Assembly (NCBI GenBank): GCA_964034945.1
Contig: OZ035960.1
Location: 32,728,368 to 32,792,367 of the forward strand
Origin: Chrysopilus asiliformis
Lineage: Eukaryota; Arthropoda; Insecta; Diptera; Rhagionidae
Direction of reading: 5' to 3'
Length of the DNA: 64,000 nt
The notes under the pieces are model-generated. The model worked only from the letters and a program-made list of their open reading frames with translations, made no database searches and had not been told where the DNA came from. Both the position numbers and the translations under genes were made by a program. How positions within the stretch are numbered: the first letter of the stretch is position 1; each line of letters opens with the position of its first letter. Positions 16,201-26,429 of this stretch are shown piece after piece.

Positions 16201-19200
16201 ACATTCCATATACATTCCATACATTCCATATACATTCCATACATTCCATCATACATTCCATACATTCCAGCATACATTCCATACATTCCATCATACATTC
16301 CATACATTCCGTATACATTCCATACATTCCATCATACATTCCATACATTCCATCATACATTCCATACATTCCATATACATTCCATACATTCCATCATACA
16401 TTCCATACATTCCATCATACATTCCATACATTCCATCATACATTCCATACATTCCATATACATTCCATACATTCCATCATTCATTCCATACATTCCATAT
16501 ACATTCCATAAATTCCAGCATACATTCCATACATTCCATCATACATTCCATACATTCCATATACATTCCATACATTCCATCATACATTCCATACATTCCA
16601 TATACATTCCATACATTCCAGCATACATTCCATACATTCCATCATACATTCCATACATTCCATATACATTCCATACATTCCATCATACATTCCATACATT
16701 CCATCATACATTCCATACATTCCATATACATTCCATACATTCCATCATACATTCCATACATTCCGTATACATTCCATACATTCCATCATACATTCCATCA
16801 TACATTCCATACATTCCATCATACATTCCATACATTCCAGCATACATTCCATACATTCCATCATACATTCCATACATTCCATATACATTCCATACATTCC
16901 ATCATACATTCCATACATTCCATATACATTCCATACATTCCATCATACATTCCATACATTCCATATACATTCCATACATTCCATCATACATTCCATACAT
17001 TCCATCATACATTCCATACATTCCATATACATTCCATACATTCCATCATTCATTCCATACATTCCATATACATTTCATACATTCCAGCATACATTCCATA
17101 CATTCCATCATACATTCCATACATTCCATATACATTCCATACATTCCATCATACATTCCATACATTCCATCATACATTCCATACATTCCATATACATTCC
17201 ATACATTCCATCATACATTCCATACATTCCATCATACATTCCATACATTCCATATACATTCCATACATTCCAGCATACATTCCATACATTCCATCATACA
17301 TTCCATACATTCCATATACATTCCATACATTCCATCATACATTCCATACATTCCATATACATTCCATACATTCCAGCATACATTCCATACATTCCATCAT
17401 ACATTCCATACATTCCATATACATTCCATACATTCCATCATACATTCCATACATTCCATATACATTCCATACATTCCAGCATACATTCCATACATTCCAT
17501 ATACATTTCATACATTCCAGCATACATTCCATACATTCCATCATACATTCCATACATTCCATATACATTCCATACATTCCAGCATACATTCCATATACAT
17601 TTCATACATTCCAGCATACATTCCATACATTCCATCATACATTCCATACATTCCATATACATTCCATACATTCCAGCATACATTCCATACATTCCATATA
17701 CATTTCATACATTCCAGCATACATTCCATACATTCCATCATTCATTCCATACATTCCATATACATTCCATACATTCCAGCATACATTCCATACATTCCAT
17801 CATACATTCCATACATTCCATAAACATTCCATACATTCCATCATACATTCCATACATTCCATCATACATTCCATACATTCCATATACATTCCATACATTC
17901 CATCATTCATTCCATACATTCCATATACATTCCATACATTCCATCATACATTCCATACATTCCATATACATTCCATACATTCCAGCATACATTCCATACA
18001 TTCCATATACATTTCATATATTCCAGCATACATTCCATACATTCCATCATACATTCCGTACATTCCATATACATTTCATACATTCCAGCATACATTCCAT
18101 ACATTCCATCATACATTCCATACATTCCATATACATTCCATACATTCCATCATACATTCCATACATTCCATCATACATTCCATACATTCCATATACATTC
18201 CATACATTCCATCATACATTCCATACATTCCATCATACATTCCATACATTCCATATACATTCCATACATTCCATCATTCATTCCATACATTCCATATACA
18301 TTCCATACATTCCATCATACATTCCATATACATTCCATACATTCCAGCATACATTCCATACATTCCATCATACATTCCATACATTCCATATACATTCCAT
18401 ACATTCCATCATACATTCCATACATTCCATATACATTCCATACATTCCAGCATACATTCCATACATTCCATCATACATTCCATACATTCCATATACATTC
18501 CATACATTCCATCATACATTCCATACATTCCATCATACATTCCATACATTCCATATACATTCCATACATTCCATATACATTCCATACATTCCATCATACA
18601 TTCCATACATTCCATATACATTCCATACATTCCAGCATACATTCCATACATTCCATCATACATTCCATACATTCCATATACATTCCATACATTCCATCAT
18701 ACATTCCATACATTCCATCATACATTCCATACATTCCATATACATTCCATACATTCCATCATGCATTCCATACATTCCGTATACATTCCATACATTCCAT
18801 CATACATTCCATACATTCCATCATACATTCCATACATTCCATCATACATTCCATACATTCCAGCATACATTCCATACATTCCATCATACATTCCATACAT
18901 TCCATATACATTCCATACATTCCATCATACATTCCATACATTCCATATACATTCCATACATTCCATCATACATTCCATACATTCCATATACATTCCATAC
19001 ATTCCATCATACATTCCATACATTCCATCATACATTCCATACATTCCATATACATTCCATACATTCCATCATTCATTCCATACATTCGATATACATTTCA
19101 TACATTCCAGCATACATTCCATACATTCCATCATACATTCCATACATTCCATATACATTCCATACATTCCATCATACATTCCATACATTCCATCATACAT

Positions 19201-20327
19201 TCCATACATTCCATATACATTCCATACATTCCATCATACATTCCATACATTCCATCATACATTCCATACATTCCATATACATTCCATACATTCCAGCATA
19301 CATTCCATACATTCCATCATACATTCCATACATTCCATATACATTCCATACATTCCATCATACATTCCATACATTCCATATACATTCCATACATTCCAGC
19401 ATACATTCCATACATTCCATCATACATTCCATACATTCCATATACATTCCATACATTCCATCATACATTCCATACATTCCATATACATTCCATACATTCC
19501 AGCATACATTCCATACATTCCATATACATTTCATACATTCCAGCATACATTCCATACATTCCATCATACATTCCATACATTCCATATACATTCCATACAT
19601 TCCAGCATACATTCCATACATTCCATATACATTTCATACATTCCAGCATACATTCCATACATTCCATCATTCATTCCATACATTCCATATACATTCCATA
19701 CATTCCAGCATACATTCCATACATTCCATCATACATTCCATACATTCCATAAACATTCCATACATTCCATCATACATTCTATACATTCCATCATACATTC
19801 CATACATTCCATATACATTCCATACATTCCATCATACATTCCATATACATTCCATATTCCATACATTCCATCATACATTCCATACATTCTATCATACATT
19901 CCATACATTCCATATACATTCCATACATTCCATCATTCATTCCATACATTCCATATACATTCCATACATTCCAGCATACATTCCATACATTCCATCATAC
20001 ATTCCATACATTCCATATACATTCCATACATTCCATCATACATTCCATACATTCCATATACATTCCATACATTCCAGCATACATTCCATACATTCCATCA
20101 TACATTCCATACATTCCATATACATTCCATCATACATTCCATATACATTCCATATACATTCCATACATTCCATCATACATTCCATACATTCCATATACAT
20201 TCCATACATTCCAGCATACATTCCATACATTCCATATACATTTCATACATTCCAGCATACATTCCATACATTCCATCATACATTCCATACATTCCATCAT
20301 TCATTCCATACATTCCAGCATACATTC
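7216..20327 (+). repeat. CATTCC satellite array, right block (13.1 kb)
   Basis: This is the same satellite as the left block: paired CATTCC cores 9 bp apart with 5- or 6-bp linkers. Both edges are sharp, starting after GTTAGTTGGG and ending at ACATTCG before AAAATACG. The left part (to about 14.4 kb) carries many ATCATT linkers and three-in-a-row 9-mers before AGCATA. The right part carries more AGCATA, CATTTC and ATAAA variants, like the left block. Internal duplications include about 8.0-9.48 kb at about 10.1-11.58 kb (offset 2105), 9830-10095 at 12877-13142 (offset 3047), 13649-13861 at 14020-14232 (offset 371), and about 17.3 kb at 19.36 kb (offset 2023). ORFs of 2413 and 4402 codons here are artefacts of a stop-free repeat. 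Confidence 0.98.
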
Positions 20328-20492
20328 GAAAATACGTCCCAAAAGTTTTTTTTGCACAGCGGAACTTATTATTTTTTTGTAATCGCATCATGAAAAGTTG
20401 TGTAGTCCACTGTTCCTAAACGTCTCCATCAAAAGCGAAAGAGCGTAAAAAATGAAAAAGATGCGTTTTCTCATTTCGTGTTATAATAGTAT
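20328..20492. other. AT-rich flank of the satellite
   Basis: A short unique stretch lies between the satellite edge and the GC-rich hairpin repeat. I see no gene or repeat in it. Confidence 0.5.
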
Positions 20493-20644
20493 ACTAGGGG
20501 CTGCGCCCCGAACCGCTTCGCGGTTCATCCCCCTTCCGCAGGTCGGCCTTCGGCCTCCCTGCCCCCGTCGGCCTTCGGCCTCCCTGCCCCCGTCGGCCTA
20601 CGGCCACCACAACTACTCGGCCTTCGGCCTCGCCCCTCGCGCTT
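20493..20644 (+). repeat. GC-rich dispersed repeat made of short stable hairpins
   Basis: A GC-rich island stands in AT-rich DNA. It starts ACTAGGGGCTGCGCCCC and then GAACCGCTTCGCGGTTC, a hairpin with a 7-bp stem. Several copies of GGCCTTCGGCC follow, in a roughly 30-bp tandem arrangement. The same head recurs at 54619-54690, so this is an interspersed family and not a host gene. A 64-codon reading frame across it is probably fortuitous. Confidence 0.8.
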
Positions 20645-20903
20645 GAATTGTTGGAATTTGATGTATGCAGATGTCATGTAAAATTATTTAAATATATTTC
20701 AGCTCTCGCCTTCCTCTTTACTCGAGTCAAATGCATATAGTTAACCCAAAATAGGGAAATTTTCTTAGAGACATTTTTCTTTTTGACCCAACGGTGTATT
20801 ACAAAATCGTACTGTTTACTTACAATATATTCAATAACGGTAAAAGGTGGTTATCCACACGGGGAAAGACAATATTGTGGGAAATGTCATTCTTTTTAAT
20901 TCA
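20645..20903. other. Non-coding AT-rich spacer
   Basis: No gene, RNA or clear repeat is visible between the GC-rich repeat and the next transposon. Confidence 0.5.
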
Positions 20904-20911
20904 TGTCATAC

Positions 20912-22079
20912 CAGTGATGCTATGTACCTTTAGTGAAATTCCCCTTTCCAAATGACGAAATCCCCCTTTTTCCCCTTTTTCAATGACGAAATTCCCCTCG
21001 TTTTTCCCCTATAAAAACAACGAATTTTAAATAAAGAATTCATTTATTAAAACCAAAAATTATTGTCATCTGGACTCATGTTAAAGTCTTTTAAGAGAAA
21101 AAAGCACAAATTAGGAAATAATTTTATATTTTGTAAAGCTTTAACAAAATTCCCGATAACAACGTTACGGGTCTCCAACCAAACGTCAAATAAGATATGA
21201 AAAAAAGTTGGGATTCACAATTGGATAATAATCAAAGCAAGTCACAAATGTATAAATCAAGGTAGTTCCTTTGCTTTTGAGCTTAAAATGATCCTGTCCT
21301 CCTTAAATTCGGTAAAAATAATTTCCATATTTTGAATTAAAAAAATATAAAAATATCAAAAAATGGAAAAAAACGAAATCAAGTCCCGACTGGAACTCGA
21401 TTTTTGTATTCCGCGCACTTTGCCCCTGGTCCATACATTCTTCTGGTGAATATTGGTCGAAATTAGTACATTAAGCCAAATTTTAAAGATGACCAAGAAA
21501 TTACCGATTTAATTGATTTTTACATAATTTAAACAAAGCACTTCAGCTGATTTGCAATTGAAAATATTTTCATTGAAAATATATTTAAGAAATCCGAAAA
21601 ACGAACAAAAAATATGTGCCAATGAACTTTCATGGAAACTACTTTCCATCAAAATCTTTTAAAGTAATTACTTTGAATAAGATGATCAAATGTACTTTTT
21701 AATGTACTTTTTTCAAAGATGTTAAAAAGTACACTGAAAAATCAGTTAAACGTAGATTCCAAAGCAATTTTAAAGTGCTTTCGTTTAAAAGATTGGGGTG
21801 TACTTTACAATTGCAATAAGATCATTACATATAAAGTGGCAAATGCATTAATAAGGGCATTTCCTACACTCTTTACCTTTGCCTAAGCTTGTAATTGGAT
21901 TGTAATTATTTTTATTTATTTTTTAAAAGTATTTCGGATTTAGTTGAAAGGCGAAGATTTTCCCCTCGTTGTAAATCGTTTCCCCTCGTTTTGAAGCGTT
22001 TTCCCCTTTTCCCCTATTAACAATTTTTATAGTCCAATTCCCCGCAAAAAGGGGAATCCCCCTCGATATAGCATCACTG
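20912..22079. mobile_element. hAT-like non-autonomous element (1168 bp) with a perfect 8-bp TSD
   Basis: The ends are CAGTGATGCTAT and ATAGCATCACTG, a 12-bp terminal inverted repeat. The flanks carry TGTCATAC at 20904-20911 and again at 22080-22087, a perfect 8-bp target-site duplication. The CAGTG-type terminus and 8-bp duplication fit the hAT superfamily. Just inside both ends are runs of CCCC-rich sequence such as TTCCCCTCGTTTT. No transposase frame is present, so it would need help to move. Confidence 0.88.
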
Positions 22080-22142
22080 TGTCATACATTGAAGCACCAA
22101 ATCCCTTTAGAATTGCAGAAGATAGCAGGTGAGGGCTATACA

Positions 22143-22639
22143 TAACGATGGTATCTATACTGTTTTTCGTAGTATTATATTGTTTTTCAGACTCCAATAC
22201 TGCATTACTGCTTTTTTCCCCAAAATACTGTATTTAAATACTCAGAAAACTTTAATTCTTTAACGTTTCGGAATTCAAATTTATTAATAGCAATGCAAAA
22301 CGTCAGTGGCAACACAAAACAGTGGCAACACATGGCAAGTGTAAATACATTCAAACGACGAACAGCGAAGTATTGATGGCAACATGTCATATAGATTCGC
22401 TTCTTCCTTTCCCCATCGATTACTGTCTTGTCATTATTCATCCTTTTTCAGAACGCGTTACTTTGATTTTGCTTTCCATTGTTAATTTAAAAGAATAAAA
22501 ATGCCGAAATTAAGAGCAAAGACACAAATTTTCATTGAATAAAATTTATACTGCGAAAAATACTGTTTTTTCAAATCGATTTACTACTTTACTTAGGTGA
22601 AATATACTGTTTTTTGTCCGAAAAAAGATACCATCGTTA
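22143..22639. mobile_element. Short inverted-repeat element (497 bp) with a perfect 8-bp TSD
   Basis: The ends TAACGATGGTATCT and AGATACCATCGTTA are a 14-bp inverted repeat. GCTATACA occurs directly outside both ends (22135-22142 and 22640-22647). An 8-bp duplication points to hAT, P or Merlin-type transposases; the terminus does not start with CA as most hATs do, so the superfamily is left open. Reading frames inside are short and unlike any family I know. It lies 63 bp from the preceding hAT-like element. Confidence 0.85.
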
Positions 22640-23000
22640 GCTATACATAAAAAGGAGGGGTAGATATTAGTGAGCAAAAATTTTCCCTTCGGGCTGACCT
22701 CTCTCATGGTGAAAACCGGATCCGAAACCCTTAAGCGCATAAAGAGGTTTCAAGAGAGGGAAAGGGGTTGCTATTAAACTGGATCCGACACCCTTGAGTA
22801 AGAGATATTAGAAGAAACGGGGATTGACATCAAAAAGAATCATATCCTTTATTCTGTCAATAACTGTACCTGTGTGCAAAGTTTGATCAAAATCGGCCGC
22901 GCCGTTTTTGCGTGATGCCGGAACAAACATTCAGTCAAACAGACAGAAATACCGACCGACATACAGACGGACGGACAAACATAAATTTTAAGCATAACAA
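22640..23000 (+). repeat. Dispersed repeat tail with (ACAGACGG)-type microsatellite
   Basis: The first part (to about 22800) is unassigned. From about 22845 comes a passage with GATCAAAATCGGCC and GCGTGATGCCGG, ending in a degenerate run of ACAGACGGACGG. Similar runs end other repeats in this window (26040-26080 reversed, 50725-50770, 62965-63060). No coding capacity is visible. Confidence 0.6.
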
Positions 23001-23005
23001 AACCT

Positions 23006-23028
23006 ATAATTGCCAGTCTGGCAATTAT
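23006..23028. repeat. Perfect 11-bp palindrome at the edge of a dispersed repeat
   Basis: ATAATTGCCAG, one central T, then CTGGCAATTAT form a perfect inverted repeat. A similar palindrome with 9-bp arms lies beside another copy of the family at 26407-26429, and a decayed one near 28355. Confidence 0.8.
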
Positions 23029-23032
23029 TAGA

Positions 23033-23515
23033 AACTCGTATAGTGATATTCCTATCAAAATTCGAACAGTTGTATCAAAATTCCAGTTTGAAGTCAAACT
23101 TTCCAATAAGATTTTTTAAAATTTGTTCCAATAGGATTTTGATGTATGGGAGTTTTATGCAGAACCATATCCTAAATAACTTTTGTTCTTTCACTTTTTT
23201 ATTGAGATGCACCGTTTTTGAGATATTCGCAAAAAACGTTATCGTTCGTATGGGGGGTACCCCCATGGTTCATTTTTGTTCATTAACGAACTTAGCCTCG
23301 CATTTTGCGAAAAACGGATCTGCACAACATTTCAAGTCTCTAGCTCAATCCACGCGCCCGCAATCCGCGCCACAGACGGACATGCAAAAATCAATTTTGT
23401 TTATCATTCTAAACACACTGGTGTAATACATTTTTATGTGTGATGACGGGGTCTTGGCGTTACAAACGGTAAGGCAAAGTGAATATACCCTTTGGTTTCA
23501 CCATACGGGTATAAA
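23033..23515 (+). repeat. Interspersed repeat family R1, copy 1
   Basis: This about 480-bp repeat recurs reversed at 25915-26400 and, 5'-truncated, at 50540-50906. Shared landmarks in order are TTTGTTCTTTCACTTTTTTA, GATGCACCGTTTTTGAGATA, CGTTCGTATGGGGGGTAC, a lysine-free passage ending in ACAGACGG, TTCTAAACACACTGGTGTAA and finally TTTCACCATACGGGTATA. Reading frames of up to 138 codons cross it but are not conserved between copies, so they are rejected as genes. Confidence 0.8.
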
Positions 23516-23620
23516 AATGTCATTTTTGGCATCAGTATTATACGATCAAATACATCAATGTATGCCAATATTTTTGAGAAAATCCAAAATTACAAAAATT
23601 GTCCCCCTTACAGTTTTTAT
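23516..23620. other. Non-coding spacer
   Basis: Short AT-rich stretch with no feature seen. Confidence 0.4.
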
Positions 23621-23621
23621 T

Positions 23622-23768
23622 ATATAGATGGGAAAAAAGTAAAGTGGACACATCTACAGATAGAGAGCTTTCCTTTAAAAAAAGAATAATCAAAATCGAT
23701 TCTAAGCTGGAGCTGTGTCGAAAGAAATACATACAAAATCGCTTTGCCATTTAAATATATAGATGAGT
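23622..23768 (+). repeat. Dispersed repeat pair R2, copy 1
   Basis: About 145 bp, from ATGGGAAAAAAGTAAA to AAATATATAGATGA, match 25524-25672 in the same orientation with scattered differences. Both contain CGAAAGAAATNCATACAAAA. Nothing indicates coding. Confidence 0.75.
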
Positions 23769-24555
23769 CTTCGATCTTAACAACACGGATCGCAGCTGGG
23801 CGTTTAATGAAGGGGTAAAATACCCATGCTCGAAGCCAGGGTTGCTGGTGCCAAGGTTTTGTTTTTTTTAATTTAATTTTTTTTTTCATTTAGTTAAAAC
23901 AAATTTTTTTCTTTGTGATTTTTGTGTTTTTTTTTGTATGTGAAAACTGTTTAAAACAAAAATAGAGACACTAATTATAAACCGAAAACGATTTTGATCA
24001 GATTTTCACCATTGTCCGTGATGATAATATTTTATGACTGAAGTTAGCTTGCCCATGAGGAGGCTGGAAAAACTAATTGGGTATTAGAGTTTTAAAATTC
24101 AAAACCGAAAGTCTTGAAGCGAACACGTTTATTTTCTAAAAGTTATTTCTGGAAGTTTTTTGTGCAAAAAAACAGGACCTTCCGTTTTGAATTTTGAAAA
24201 TCTAACACCGGATTCGGGATCAGCGACCCCAAAAACCCCCGAGTGATACTTTTCAGCCTCCTATTGAGCAGGATTCATGGCGAAAATCACGGTTTAAAAA
24301 CACCCAAACACCCTTTACCTTATTGCTAAAATTTCGAAAAATCTCGTCTTAGTGAGCGCCTACGCGATGGTTGGGACATATTCTGAAAGTTTCAAGTCTC
24401 TATCTTCAGGGGTTTGGGCTGGGCGTCAGGTTAAACGATTTTATATATAGAGAAGATGGTTTTCACTTTTTCCAATAAAAGACGATGCGTAACAGATATT
24501 CTTAATTTTACGTTTAAAAAACTCAATTTCAACAAAAAAAAATAAAAAAAAAATA
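23769..24555. other. Non-coding stretch with homopolymer-rich and repeat-like DNA
   Basis: T-rich runs near 23860-23935 are followed by diverged repeat-like text (24040-24440) with phrases such as GTTTCAAGTCTCTA seen elsewhere in the window. No gene is visible. Confidence 0.5.
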
Positions 24556-24558
24556 TTT

Positions 24559-24615
24559 TGCCACCGCTCAGAATTGAACCCGTACCTGGCGCGATGTAGT
24601 TTACACTTATTCAGT
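24559..24615 (-). repeat. tRNA-related SINE fragment 1
   Basis: On the minus strand the sequence reads GGGTTCAATTCTGAGC, a recognisable RNA polymerase III B box, preceded by a diverged anticodon-arm-like region. There is no intact A box or cloverleaf, so it is not a tRNA gene. The surrounding 24540-24655 closely resembles 25190-25310. Confidence 0.6.
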
Positions 24616-24869
24616 AGTAAGAAAATAAATTTTAAAGATAAATTAAGTAATAAAAAAACAGGCAGTCATTGGGGACTGCCAACAGAAGTGAAAACAATAA
24701 TATATGTAAGGTAATTTTGTCGTGTACCTATATATTTTTCAACCTGAAATTTCGAAAATATATGCTAATAAACAGTAAATTTTAAATAAAAGTCAATTAT
24801 GTATACTAAGGTTTGAATTCCTGAGCAGCACATGATATTCTTATACAAAAAATGGCTAGATATTTAATT

Positions 24870-25043
24870 TTTTGTTGTATAACAAAGTCACGCGCTGTTC
24901 AGAAATTTTCTGTCTCATTTTATTTTGCCGTATGAAATTTTCCAAAAAAATAGATTTTTTGTTGTATAACAAAGTCATTTAATGTTCAGAGATTTTCTGT
25001 CTCATTTTATTTTGCTCTGTACTGTCTACCAAAAAAAATCAAT
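24870..25043 (+). repeat. 87-bp tandem duplication
   Basis: GTTGTATAACAAAGTCA occurs at 24874 and again at 24961. Both are followed by TTCTGTCTCATTTTATTTTG, giving two adjacent 87-bp units with modest divergence. Confidence 0.85.
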
Positions 25044-25205
25044 TTTTTCTGTATAAAAAAATCAAATGAAAGCGAATCACAGCATTCTTAAGCTGTTAAA
25101 TAAGCATGTCGGTGACGCGAACTCATGAGATTTTACCCATCCAAAAATCACCCAACGCGCCTAAAGAAGTATAATATAAATAATTTAAGGTAAAAAAAAA
25201 ACATT

Positions 25206-25262
25206 TTGTCACCACTCGGAATCGAACCCGCACATCTGGCGCATTGTAGTCTAACACTTATT
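25206..25262 (-). repeat. tRNA-related SINE fragment 2
   Basis: The minus strand carries CGGGTTCGATTCCGAG, a near-canonical B box. The 3' neighbour AAAGATAAATTAAGTAATAA is shared with fragment 1, so the two are copies of a larger unit. Confidence 0.65.
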
Positions 25263-25360
25263 CAGGAGTAAAAATGTAAACTTAAAGATAAATTAAGTAA
25301 TAATATATTAATAAAAGTAAAAAAATCAAAAAAAAAAATTGAAAAGAAAAAAAAAAGAAT

Positions 25361-25432
25361 TTGTCATCGATAAGAATTGAACCCGGGCCTGGCGCATGGT
25401 AGTCCAACTTCTAACTCACTGCACTAATCGAA
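25361..25432 (-). repeat. tRNA-related SINE fragment 3, most complete
   Basis: On the minus strand an A-box-like TAGTGCAGTGAGTTAG is followed about 30 bases later by CCCGGGTTCAATTC (B box), at the spacing expected for a polymerase III internal promoter. The acceptor stem does not pair, so it is a tRNA-derived SINE head and not a tRNA gene. An A-rich tract lies on the plus-strand side at 25330-25358. Confidence 0.68.
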
Positions 25433-25523
25433 CAGTACGAAATGTCGTTTTAACATTGAAGACTTAGTTAGCGGCATATTTATAATTTTGAAAGGCAAAT
25501 TACTAATAAAGTATTATTAAAAA

Positions 25524-25672
25524 TGGGGAAAAAAGTAAAACGGACATATCTACAGCTATAGAGCTTTCATTTAAAAAAAAATCATCAAAATCGGTTCAAT
25601 AGGAACTGCAGGAGCTCTGTCGAAAGAAATCCATACAAAATCGCTTTGCCTTTTAAATATATAGATGAAGAA
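25524..25672 (+). repeat. Dispersed repeat pair R2, copy 2
   Basis: Second copy of the unit at 23622-23768, in the same orientation. It is followed by a reversed fragment (about 25735-25830) that shares GAGCTAGAGACTTGAAA and GGGCAAAATTGGACCATTC with the repeat at 62800-63130. Confidence 0.72.
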
Positions 25673-25914
25673 ATATAAAATTTATTCGAGGAATAGTAAA
25701 TCACTACATACATGGTGCCCAGGCCTGGTGAACACCATAGCTCTCGGAAGGATTGAGCTAGAGACTTGAAAATTGAAAGACTAAATTCTTGAACGGGCAA
25801 AATTGGACCATTCCTTCCCCCCTCCCCTCCTCGAAAGGTATTTCGAGAATATAATGTCATTATGCTACATACCAGAGTTGACTTGTCAAAAAGTTGACTT
25901 GAATCAGCTTTTTA

Positions 25915-26400
25915 TAGCCGTATGGTGAAACCAAAGGGTATATTAACTTTGCCTTACCGTTTGTAACGCCAAGATCCCGTCATCACACACAGAAATGAAT
26001 TACACCAGTGTGTTTAGAATGATAAAGAAAATTGATTTTTGCCTGTCCGTCCGTCTGTTTGTCTGTCCGTCCGTCTGTGGCACGGATTGAGCTAGAGCCT
26101 TGAAATTTTGCGCAGATCCGTTTTTCGTAAAATGCGAGGCTAAGCTCGTTAATGGGCAAAAATGGATCGTTAGGGGGGGTCCCCCCATACGAACGAAAAC
26201 GTTCTTTGCAAATATCTCAAAAACGGTGCATCTTATCAAAAAAGTGCAAGAACAAAAGTTATTTAGGATATGATTCTACATAAAACTCCCATACATCAAA
26301 ATCCGATTGGAATAAAGTTTAAAAAATCTTGTTAAAACGTTTGACTTCAAAGTGGAATTTTGATACAACTGTACGCCGTTCACTTAAATCACCATACGGG
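25915..26400 (-). repeat. Interspersed repeat family R1, copy 2 (reversed), with inverted ends
   Basis: Reverse-oriented relative of 23033-23515. Its two ends show CCGTATGGTGA (25918-25928) and TCACCATACGG (26389-26399), an 11-bp terminal inverted repeat, suggesting a non-autonomous DNA transposon about 482 bp long. A palindromic ATAATTGCC...GGCAATTAT lies just outside at 26407-26429. I see no target-site duplication. Confidence 0.72.
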
Positions 26401-26429
26401 TTTTCAATAATTGCCAGATCGGCAATTAT

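Noticed and set aside
7216..20327. Heat-shock element array (repeated GAA/TTC)
   Set aside because: All GAA units are in one orientation 9-12 bp apart; heat-shock elements need alternating inverted 5-bp units.
1..20327. Telomeric or CRISPR repeat array
   Set aside because: The unit is not TTAGG-like, and there are no unique spacers between repeats.
23010..23426. 138-codon plus-strand frame
   Set aside because: Lies wholly in repeat family R1, and the frame is not kept in the other copies.
25361..25432. tRNA gene on the minus strand
   Set aside because: Has box A and box B-like sequences, but the acceptor stem does not pair and there are sibling copies; better explained as a SINE.
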